Of a stretch of DNA of 64,000 bases, positions 38,301 through 50,300 are shown piece after piece. The notes beneath the pieces are model-generated. The model saw only the letters and a program-made list of their open reading frames with translations. It was not told the origin of the DNA and searched no databases. A program made the position numbers and the translations under genes. The DNA is from Scortum barcoo (Eukaryota; Chordata; Actinopteri; Centrarchiformes; Terapontidae): positions 2,826,102-2,890,101 of the forward strand of contig CM041531.1 in assembly GCA_023238725.1 (NCBI GenBank), written 5' to 3'. How positions within the stretch are numbered: position 1 is the stretch's first letter; each line of letters starts with the position of its first letter.

Positions 38301-41300
38301 TATAATATCAGCCTTATGTCTGCAGTTTAGTGTCACCACAACTTTCACATCATATTAATCTCAGCACAGAAGGAAAAAATGGTGTCTGACCTCAGAGTCT
38401 GCAGTCTACAGTGTGGACTCTCCAGAAAACCACACAGCAGCTTCACTCCTGAATCCTGCAGGTTGTTGTTGTAGTTCAGGTCCAGCTCTCTCAGATGGGA
38501 GGGGTTGGACTTCAGAGCTGAAGGCCAGAGAATCACAGCTGATCTCTGACAAACTGCAGCCCCTCAGTCTGAAAAGAAAAGAATAAATGAAGAAGATAAA
38601 AAAATAATTATAATCCACTCAGAAGTGTTTACTGTCCTAGTCAATGAGCTTATCCCTAAAATGTGTAGAAAGACTTTGTCATTATATTATCGTGGATTAT
38701 CATGACAGCCTTCTACAATCATCATTTAAATGTGACCAGAACATTCATCTCAGTCTGGAATTAGAGGAAACACTGGTTTTGTTGCGATTTGCTTTTGTTG
38801 TAATCTAAAGGTCTTTGGCTTAAAATAATTAATGCTGACAGGAAAATACAACAGCAGTCCTGAATTTTCTGACTTATTGAAATGAACAACTGAACCAAAG
38901 AAACTGGGAATTTGATGTTCAATCTTCAACAAGTTCCCAAACCTTAATTGAACTTTATGATCAAAAGATCTCTGAAAAAACTCGATGTTTTATTTCTGAA
39001 AGATAATCAGTGACGCCATCTTGAGCAAAAATTGCCAAAGATTGTAAACATGTGTTTACTTTAACAACAGTGGACATTTTCCACAGTTTTTTAAGAAACA
39101 GAGGTCTTTTGAATTTAGACTAAATTTATTACAAGTAAATGAAAAGAAAAGTAAATGTATAACTTAATGGATATTAAGTTTTGTATGAACATAAATGAGT
39201 TTCAATTGTTAATTAAAATATAAGACTGATAATAATAACAGAGAGTCAATAAACTGACCTCAGAGTCTGCAGTCTACAATGTGGACTCTCCAGAAAACCA
39301 TCACTGACAGCAGCTTCACTCCTGAATCTGAATCTGCAGCTCGTTGTAGTTCAGGTCCAGCTCTCTCAGATGGGAGGGGTTGGACTTCAGAGCTGAAGGC
39401 CAGAGAAACACAGCTGATCTCTGAAAAACTGCAACGCCTCAGTCTGAAAGAAGAATAAATGATGAGACTTAAAAAAAAAAACACATTCTCTGTGTTTTAA
39501 ATCATTCAGTGTGTAATAATCTGCACAGATCTGAAGACGGTTTAGAAAGTAGAAGTTTAGAAAATGGAAACTCCAAACACCTGAACGCCAACAGGATGCA
39601 GCTTCAAAACTGTCAAATACAACAGAAAGTGAAAAAGAGCTCTCATTAATATTAATGACAACGTGCTGCTACTTCAATAAAGACGAAGTGACTTCACCTC
39701 TTAAACTCTGCCAGCTCCACCAGTGGCTCCATCTATACTAACTCATGTTGTGCAGACAAACACAAAGAAAAACTCAAACTAGAAATATTGGGATCTTGAG
39801 TCAAATCTTAAATCTATAATTTCCAAATATGTCAGGATGGAAATGAGAATGAAAGACATCTTCAAGATTTCTTTTAGGAATAGTACAGTCATCAAATCAA
39901 AGCATCCTAAGTTTAAACTACTCAGTCAGTATTAGCATCACATAGCTTCATAACAATGCTGGAAAAAGGTAATACTGAAAATATCTCCTAATGTCTGATA
40001 TTTGAAATAGAGATTACTTTATCATACCAATGTCTTTTTTATAATTTATTAATTACATGATGCTGAATATAAGATGAAAATCAGGTGCTGAAGAGGACCA
40101 GATTTAATTATCCAGTGGAGGATTTTTCTTGTTATATTCAGCTTTTAAATCTGGAAGCTCAACATCCCTCTGCCACAGTCAATGGACTAAACCACTGAAG
40201 AATAAAATAGACTTTAGCATGAAGATACTCAGTGTGGATCAGCCTTATGTCTGCAGTTTAGTGTCACCACAACTTTCACATCATATTAATCTCAGCACAG
40301 AAGGAAAAAATGGTGTCTGACCTCAGAGTCTGCAGTCTACAGTGTGGACTCTCCAGAAAACCACACAGCAGCTTCACTCCTGAACCCTGCAGCTTGTTGA
40401 AACTCAGCTCCAGCTCTCTCAGATGGGAGGGGTTGGACTTCAGAGCTGAGGCCAGAGAAGCACAGCTGATCTCTGACAAACTGCAGCACCTTAATCTGAA
40501 AAAGTACAAATGATGAAGATAAAAGTCCAGTTATAATCCAGTCAGATGTGTTCAAGTTTTAAATGTGTAGCTCAGCATCACTATCTCCTAATCAGTGTTT
40601 TTTTTTTTACCTTATTTTCATATTTATCTTAAGTCAGACTGCTGAAGTATCTTATTAGTTTAAGCTTAACTTTAAAAGCCATTTTTACACAGAACAAGAC
40701 TGTGGATTTTGTCCTTGTAACATTAAAAGGGGACTGATTAACAAACAGTATAAATAGAAGAAATTATTGCAGACTCTAATAACTCTTCTGAATGACAACA
40801 TCAAAACTGAGATTTCTGTTCATCACTGACATGATTTTAAGTAGGTAAAATACTTCTTTATTTAAGGGCTGCGCTATTTGACATGTTCAGATTAGCACCA
40901 GAACCAGAGGAACAGTGAGTTTGAACTTTAATCTGTATCGAGCTTCTAAAATTTACTGAGAAAAGGTATCTGCATAAACTTTTTATTTTTTATTTCTGAA
41001 AGGAAATTGGATGATTCTTCAAGAGCTTGATTTCTTTGGAAAACTTTAAAATACATACAGTCTGTATGTGTACAGTCTGCTATAAATCAAACACTTACTG
41101 GTCTTTTTGTTGTAATTACAAAAAAATCTTTTTTAATTTCTGAATTATTCGTTAAAATCCTTAAACAGACCTTGAATCCTGTGTTGTTGTGATGTGTTGG
41201 CCTGTGTAAGGCTGTTGTTTATTACTCTTAGCTCTGGTTTCATGCACACCACAGCAGCTGCATGGGTTGGGTCTGTACCAGCCAAATCATATACCACAGT

Positions 41301-44300
41301 CCCTAACTTGACTGAGCATTGCATTTATATCTCTCTTTTCTTTATCTAAGCTGTCTCTCTCCCTGTTTATACAGAGGCTTAATGCTTGTGGTTTGAGAAA
41401 CTCTCTGCAGCCTGTTTTTGTCTGCTGTCATCAGATCTTCAACAACCTCCTTCATATCCCTCACACACTCTATAGCCTCATCAGTACTGACGTCATCCTC
41501 ATTGACTAATGGACAACAATGTGAATCTATGGAAGCTGAAAATCTGTCCTTTCAAGCACCAAATTTCTCTGCTTTTTGTTAATCTACCAATTGTTAAAAA
41601 ATTCATATTGTTCAGATCTGTGGTCACACAAATCCCTGAAGTAGAAATACCAATCAAAGATCTGAATTTAATGTAGAAACAATAACTACATTAGTCAGTG
41701 AACTGACTTCAGAGTCTCCAGTTTACAGTTTGGACTCTCCAGTCCAGTAGACAGCAGGTTGGGTTCACTCCTGAATCCTGCAGGTCGTTGTTGACACTCA
41801 GCTCCAGCTCTCTCAGATGGGAGGGTTTGGACTTCAGAGCTGAGGCCACAACTTCACAGTGAGTCTCCAAGAGTCCACAGTGAGAAAGTCTGTTATGACA
41901 CATAAATGACCAAATACGTTATTATGAAAGATAACACTTCATATTTAATACTTTCAAGCGTAAAATTGAACTTGCATGGCAAAAACTGCTAAAAAAAGAC
42001 AATATTAATGTAGCAAGGAGGTTAAAAGCAGCATTCTTGTGATTATGCACAACATTTTTGCCAGTACGTTATGTTTTTCCACAAGTAAGCTTTCCACTTT
42101 TTCAGTGTCAGAGTTTAAACAGCCTCGCAACAACTCTTCCACAGCTGGATCACAATTGGGAAACACAGAAGTGGTAGCAACAAAAAAAACTGGCTTTACT
42201 CCTAAGGAACCTAGCTGCACACAACACACTGACTCACAAGAATGGTATGGCTTTAGGAGGTTTAAATGACACAACTTCATAGATTTTGTATGCCCCAGAG
42301 TTTCAAATAGTTCAACTCAAACTTGTTGCACAACAAAGAAAGGACCATTGTGCTGTCATGTGGCATCTGGAGTATCTGGAGATGATCGCGACAGTGGATA
42401 GGGACAACTTGAAAATCTCCTACAAACTGTTCACCATGGGGCATCCACTTTCTAAGGAGTAACTATCCATCAAAGAGGAAATAACACTGAGCATTATTTC
42501 TCACCTGTGATGCCGGTAAAATACTCTGTGTAATAGCTCAATTAAAGAAGACTCTGCCTGGACACATCTGACAGCTTCCCATCTTTAACCAGCTCTGACT
42601 GATATTGCAGCATGTCAATTTTGCACACTCAGTTTTATGAGTAATAGTTTCAATTTCTACCCTCCTCTCAGACCTCAGCCTCTCCAACTCTAGCTGCTGT
42701 TGTTTTAATTATAACTGCAACAATTCTTTTTGTTGCTCAAAAGTTAAAGTTCCTGGATAAAACTCTACCCTGGGCACTGAGGTTCTGGCTGGCCACATAC
42801 TAAAGAAATTCCAGCCTCAGTCAAACAATGTTTAAAACAAGTTTTCAGCTTCAGTTTACCTTCCTATCAGGTATTTCAAATTCATAATGCTCAAACAAGC
42901 CACCCTCCAAGTGCCATCCTCAAACTAGCAGCCACAAGAAGTCACTACCATTTTTGAATAGGACACATGGAAAAAGATCTGGAGTAATAGAAATTACCCT
43001 GATATAAAGTAACTGGCACAATTAAACATCCTAATAATTCTGCTCCCAAAATGTTTGGTAAATGATAAAAAGATAGTCTTTTCTTTACCAATGAAGAGTT
43101 TCTGTGAAAATATCAATTTTACTGTAACAACTCTGGATTATGCAAGTTTTTGGTGCAGTACTCTCTGGACTCTGTATGCTGTTTAAATCTCAGTCAAGGG
43201 TTCATTAATAAAAAAATAGATATATTGCTATGTTGCCATAGGTTATTTCATATAGAAATCAATCTGTGGACAATATTGTATTGAAGGAGGCCTGGCTTCT
43301 ACCAAATTGATACATAATCAGCAATAACGTTAAGGAACTTTTTAAAATGCTGTCCAGCTAAAAAATATATTATTACTGTTATTAAAAATCATCAAGGATT
43401 TCAGAAATGTCCTTTAGAAAATGTTTAGATGTAATTATAAACTCTTAAGCACATTGGTAAAATGTAGGTATTTCCTGTATGTGTAAGTCACATTGCAGAA
43501 CCTACTGAAGTAATAAAAAATTAGTGCATTCACAGATAACTGTAAAATGCTGAAATATGTTGTGATCAGATGATGCTATGATGAAACCACAGCCTCTAAA
43601 GTCCTTGATTTGTTTTACCAGGTCTCTATGTTGCCTCCATTACCCAAAGAAAGAGCAGAATAACTCTGTTACTATGTTGATAGTTATAAATAAAACCAAC
43701 TGAAAAATAAATATTTTTTGCAAGATCATTTGTGCCTAAATACAACCGGTAAACAAAGGGAACATTATTTTAAGAGTAATAGGAATTATATAGTTTTTAT
43801 ATGTAACTAAATTACTGATCCACACTGATTTAGATTACAAATCACATCTGGACTTACAGAGCCTTTCTGCAGTTCCTCACAGCTGGAACCAGTCTCAGTC
43901 GTCCCACTTCTGATGTGTTGTACTTCATTCAGGTCCAACTCATCCAGAACCTCCTCTGACATCTGCAGCATGTAGGCCAGAGCTGAGCAGTGGATCTCAG
44001 AGAGTTTCTTCTCTGATCTGTTCTCTGACTTCAGGAACTCTTGTATCTCCTGATGTACTGAGTGGTCGTTCATCTCCATCAGACAGTGGAAGATGTTGAT
44101 GCTTCTCTCAGGAGAGATCCAGTACATGTCCATCCCATTCAGATGGTATGTGATGATCATGTTTCTATCAGAAGAGATCTCATCCCTGTTTATCCCCTTC
44201 AGGTTGCTGATGGCTTTCTGGATGATTTCTGGACTGTTGTCTGTCCGACCCAGCAGGCCTCCTAAGAGTCTCTGGTTGGACTCCAGAGAGAGGCCATGAA

Positions 44301-47300
44301 GGAAGCGAACAAACAGGTCCAGGTGGCCATTTTTACTTTCAAAGGATCTCTCCATGGCTCTCGTCTCAGGAAGTCATCCAGAGATAAATCACTCCTGTGT
44401 CTCAAGCATCTCCAGTCTTCTCCAAAGAAGTCCTCCACTACCTCTGTGTTCTTGTTGGTGTAACAGTGGAACATGTAGACTGCAGCCAGAAACTCCTGAA
44501 TGCTCAGATGAACAAAGCAGTAGACTGTTTTCTTTCTGGAAGATCACACACTCTCTCTTTGAAGATCTCTGTACAAACTCCTGAGTACACAGAGGCCTCT
44601 GTGACATCAAGTCCACACTGCTCCAGGTCTTCTTTGGTAGAACATGATGTTTCCTTTCTCCAGATGTTCAAACGCCAGCCTCCCCAGCTTCAGAAGAACT
44701 TCCATGTCAGCCTCTATCATCAGCTCCTGTGGACTCGTCTCATGTCCCTCATCATACTTCTGCTTCTTCCTCTTTGTCTGAACCAGCAGGAAGTGTGAGT
44801 ACAGGTCAGTCAGGGTCTTGGGCAGCTCTCCTTTCTGGTCTGTAGTCAACATGTGGTCCAGAACTGTAGTAGCAGTGATCCAGCAGAAGACTGGGATTTG
44901 ACACATGATGTGGAGAGTCCTGGATGTCTTGATGTGTGAGATGATTCTGCTGGACAGATCTTCATCACTGAATCTCCTCCTGAAGTACTCCTCCCTTCTG
45001 GGCATCAGTGAAGCCTCGTACTTCTGTTAACCTGTCCACATGTACAGGAGGGATCTGATTGGCTGCTGCAGGTCGGGAAGTTATCCAGACGAGAGCCGAG
45101 GGAAGCAGATTCCCCTTGATGAGGTTTGTTAACAGCAGCACGTTGACTGATGACTTCTGTGTGACATCAGACAAAACCTCACTGTTGTAGAAATCCAATG
45201 AAAGTCTGCTTTCATCCAGGCCGTCAAAGATGAACAAAAGTTTACAGACAGCGAGCTGCTCTGCTGTGACCTTCTGTAATGTTGGATGGAAAACATGGAG
45301 CAGCATGAGAAGACTGTACTGCTCATCTTTGATCAAGTTCAGCTCCCTGAATGAAAACAGGATCAGCAGACTGACATCTTGGTTTTCCAAACCCTCTGCC
45401 CAGTCCAGAGTGAACTTCTGCACTGAGAAGGTTTTTCCAACACCAGCGACAAGCTGCCGTTCGTCAGAACCACTCTGATGTGTTTCTGTTGGTCAGGTAA
45501 GGCTTTAAAGATGTCGTGTGGCACTTGATTGGAGTTTCATGGAGGGTCTTCATCTTGTTAGCTGTCTCAAGCTGCCTCACCTCATGTTGTGTATTAACCT
45601 CTTCACTCTGTCCCTCTGTGATGTAGAGCTCAGTGTAGATCCTGTTGAGGAGGGTTCCACTTCCTGCTTCATCAGTTCCTTCAGTCACATGTTCACATCT
45701 CCTCCTCAGACTGATTTTATATTCATATAAAACTTCCTGCACATCACCATCTGCCGAAAGAGAAGAAAAAATGTGGGACTGAGCCTCAGCAGCTCATCTG
45801 CAGCTCTTCATCTTAACTGCTCTCTGCTGCTGTTCCTCTCTTCATGCAGCATTTAAAACTGATCCACAGGTCAAACAATGCATGAAATGTTCAGATCTGG
45901 CTGTGAAGACCGTTTTTATTATTTCCAACAAAGCACAGAGTATATCTCTGACCAAAAGACTGCATTTCCTATAGCTGCTTCAAAATAAAAGCCTGGAAAA
46001 CTCAAATATGAAGCAGCCACAGGAAATGTTGAGTTTGAGACTAAAGACATCAGTAAACAGTGAAATAAGGCTGATATCTTAAGTACAAACAGGAACATAT
46101 AAGTGAAACAATGTCCAAGGTTTATAAAAAGTGAGGGCTGAACACAGAGGGACTTTTAACTACAGAGCTTCCTCTCTGCTCACCACCACAGACAGGGAGC
46201 GTTATCATAAAACCAAAATATATTAATTTACATTTAATTCTTTTACTCTACAGGTCAAAAGTTATAGAACACCCCCATTTCTCCAGTTTTCATTGAAATG
46301 TATGCAGTTCAAGTACAATGAATAAACTGAAATGGTACAAATGTACTTTGTGAACTGTCAGAGGTGTAAAAAAAAAAATTTATGTCCTAACAACTGAAAA
46401 ACAATGTACATATATATATAGACAATATTGTGCTGCAGGAAGTAGTGCATTACTATCATAATGGCAAGAAAAATGCAATTAATATAGGAAGAGAGACAGA
46501 CCATTATAACCCTTAAAAATGTAGGTCTTTCCTTTAGAGAAATTGCAGAGAAAGTCAAGATGTCAGTGAATACAGTTTCCTACACTGTCAAAAGGCACTT
46601 GGAAACTGGAGGAAACTCTGACAGAAAGAGGCCTGGCAGACCCAAAGCCACAACATAGTTAGATGACAAGTTTCTGAGAGTCAACTGCTTGCATGATAGG
46701 CAGCTCACAGGACAACAGCTTCAAGAACAGCTTAACACTGGTCGAAGTAAGCAAGTCTCAGTTTCAACCATGAAGAGGAGACTTCGAGCTGCAGGTTTCA
46801 CTGGTTAAGTGGCAGTTAAAAAAACCATTGCTATGATGTCAGAATAAGATAAGGAGGCTTGCCTGGGCCACAAAGCTACACCAGTGGACCAGAAGGTCTT
46901 ATGGACTGATGAATCAAAGTATGAACTCTTCATTTCATCACAGAGGATTTTTGTATGCTGTCGAGTAGGCGAAAGGATGGTTCCTCAGTGTGTGACACAA
47001 ACATGGATGAAGTGTGATGGTCAGGGGCTGTTTTGCTGGATCCAGAGTCAGTGACTTGCACAGAGCGAGTGGAACCCTCAACAAAAACGGCTACCACAGC
47101 ATTTTGCAGCACCATGCAATACCCTCTGGTATAGGTCTAGTTGGTCAGGGGTTCATCCTACAGGAAGATAATGACCCAAAACATATCTGCAGGCTATGTC
47201 AAAACTACCTTAGAAGAAAAGAACAAGACTGTAAGCTTCAAATGATGAAATTGCCAGCAGTCTCCTGACTTAAACCCCACTGAGCTGGTTTGGGATGAAC

Positions 47301-50300
47301 TGGACAGAAGGGCGAAAGCAAAGCACCCAGGTGCAACATATTTGTGGGAACTTTGCAACAGTGTTGGGAAGAACTTTCCAAAGAATATTTGATTTCTATT
47401 GTAGAAAGAATGCCACGAGAGTGTGTTCAGCCTGTCCTGTCATCTGCAAAAGGTGGCTATTTTGATGAGTCAAAAAATTCAGATTGAATTTTGATTAACA
47501 AAATTATTCCATGATTTCTTTTTTATCTTCAATTGTTTATTTGTTTGGTGTTTAATTTCAGACTACACTGAGAGACTAAATTGTGTAAATTTCAATAAAA
47601 CTGGAAAAAATGGGGGTGTTCTAAAACTTTTGACCAGTAATGTAGGTTCTGATTTTTTTGTCAAAGGAAAACACAGGAAGTGATACAGAGCAGATTTGTT
47701 TGCTGGAGAAGAAAAAATAGTTTTCAGTTGGACTTTAAATGAAAAGTTATTTATATTGAGCTTAAGTGTCTTTGCATGCTGTGTGCAACAATAAATGTAT
47801 TCAAATAACATATCGTGTTTTCAGACATGAAGACAGCAGCAGACAGATGTTCAGTCTTACTTTGTACACTGCTGGTCTGACTGGCTGTCTGCAGTCCAGC
47901 TCTTGGTTCTGGATCTTTCTCCACACTGGGGACAGGAGGAGTCTCCTGATGAAGCAGACTGGTCCCAGTATGAGGGCTGATGCACTGTCTGCAGAACCAG
48001 TGTCCACAGCTGGTAGAGACTGGATCCTTCAGGACGTCCTGACACGAAGCACAGCAGGACGGCTGCTCCTCCACAGAAACATGACTCCTCTTCCTCTTTC
48101 TGTGAAGATATTTCTTTAAAAAATGATTTGTTGGTTGTTGTTGTTGAAAAATATCAGATTTGTCCGACACTGTCTGGAAGCTCAGATTGTCACAGAAAAG
48201 TGTTTGTTCTAAATACAAACTCACAATAAAAGTCTCCATTAATGAGAGCTGATTATGTCTTTTACTGTTTTACAGTCACTTTGGGCAGCTTAGCTTGAGT
48301 TAGTTTGGTTTGACCTGAGGTTAAAAGTGATCTAAGAAATTATGGCCAACCAGCAATCTCTGACAACAACAACTGTCAAATGAAGATATAAATGCAATTC
48401 AAATATTTTAAAAGAGAAAAAGCAGCTCAAATCGTCACATTTCACCATTTTCTGCATTTTTTTTTAACCAATAACTTTTACAGAAGTGCTGTCCATGTAT
48501 GTTAATTCTGGATCTTTAAGAACATTACACGGTGGAGAGACTCAAAACTCAAAGGTCTACTTACTAATGATTCAAAGCTTTGATGGTTGATGGATACCAC
48601 AAGGTAGATAAACCAGTAACATATGCAGATGAACATACAAAGACAAACTGAATGAAACAAAGGAAGGGAACCGATTTATATAGTGTGGGTCATGGGGAAG
48701 TGGGGACAGGTGAGGAGACTAACAGGGGACATGTGAAAGTAATCAGGGCTAGTAAATTCCCTGCTGTTGTAATTAAATGTAAATTTTCCATTGAGCCAGA
48801 TGCCACATATTTGTATTCTTTACCCATTCGATATATGGAATGGAATATTGGAAGTAAAGATATCCAGAGTACAATCATCTACATTTCTGGTTGAGAAAAC
48901 CATGAAGTTTGTTTCATTTGCATGAAGTAGCAGTTTAAGATTGATTGAGATTGAGAGTTTCCTTGAGAGCATAAAGTTGCAGGCTCTCTATATCCAGTTG
49001 TACAGAATCCGCTATACAATTTACAATAGTGTCATCAGCATAAAGATAGTGCTTAGTCACCACTAAAAGAAGAGGCAATATTGTTGATGTAAATGGCGAA
49101 CAGGAGTGGAGCCAAAATTTTACCTTGCAAAATACCAAAAAAGAGAAGTTCACTTCCCAACTTCACATACTGGCGCCTCTCAAACAAATAGTTTTTAAAC
49201 AAGTCGCAAGCCTTTCTACCAAAACTAGTATTACATAACTAATATAACTGTTAATATAACTGTTATAACTGTTGTAAAAGCAAGAAATGAATTGAATTAA
49301 ATAAAAAAATTCAGGTTTTGCAAAGTAAGATTTGGAAGTTTGGAAATTGCACAGTATCATCTCAGTGTCATCTCTACAAGAACTGTTATGTACATGAATG
49401 ACATGGATGGTTTCCAAACACACAAAACACAAAGTTTAGTTAGCGCCAGCAGCTACTACACAGTGTCTACCAGCTTGGACATGAAGTGCCATGTAAAGAG
49501 TAAAATGTATTATCTATTAAAATGCCATCTCCCAAGTCGTCAGGGTGCCTCCATCCAATACAATTGTTGGTCAATCCAGAATGGAATAAAACTATTAATA
49601 TATTGACCATTTTAAATCAACAGTCAGATTGATTTGGAAGAACTTGGACTTAACTTTGAACAAGTACATCTTCCAGGTTGTACTTGTACTCCTGGTAGAG
49701 TCTTTCAAGGCCCAGGAGAGGGTCCAGATGATGAAATCCACACAAAGCCTAATGAACCAGTCTCAGAGGAAAAGAGATGCTCACACAGAACAGGGAGACC
49801 ATGGCACCCCACTGTTGCCAGACCCAGGGGGGAAGCTCATTGGAGCGTCTGGTGGCTGGGCCTTAATCCTTGGGGCCCAGGCAGGAGCCACCACCCTGTG
49901 GACTCACATGTAATCACATCCCCAGTGGACAAGTCATCTCCATGTGGCTGCAAGTCTTGGGAAGGAAGTCTCTGACAGTTGTTGGTGCATATGCAGTGCA
50001 GAGTACCCAGTGTTCTCGGAGTCGCTGGTGGCATTTTGGAAAGGGTGCCGTCCAGGGATTCTTGTTCTGTTGAGGGATTTCAGCACTCATATGGGCAATG
50101 ATGGAGAAACCTAGAGGGGGTGACTGGGCGGAATGGCCTGTCTGAGCTTAACCTAAGTTGTGCTATGTTATTGGACTTCTGTGCTCGTCATGGATCGGCC
50201 ATAAATTAACCATGTCCGAACACAGTGTGGTTTATAATGCCCCTTTTCCACTAGTACCTACTCAAAACTCGACTCGACTTTCGACCTCGGTTTGTACGCT

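Larger units (their letters stand above)
37090..40500 (-). repeat. Tandem duplication of a two-LRR-exon cassette
   Basis: Block 37.09-38.57 kb and block 39.01-40.50 kb share exons and introns in the same order, offset by about 1.91-1.93 kb (exon ends 37351/39259 and 38391/40322). Intron phrases shared include ATTAATATTAATGACAACGT and TAGAAAGTAGAAGTTTAGAA. Parts of the same intron recur at 33.26-33.48 kb beside LRR exon 7. Confidence 0.85.

Noticed and set aside
37090..40500. CRISPR-like or satellite array
   Set aside because: Regular spacing is due to duplicated LRR exons and introns, not short direct repeats with spacers; the genome is a vertebrate.
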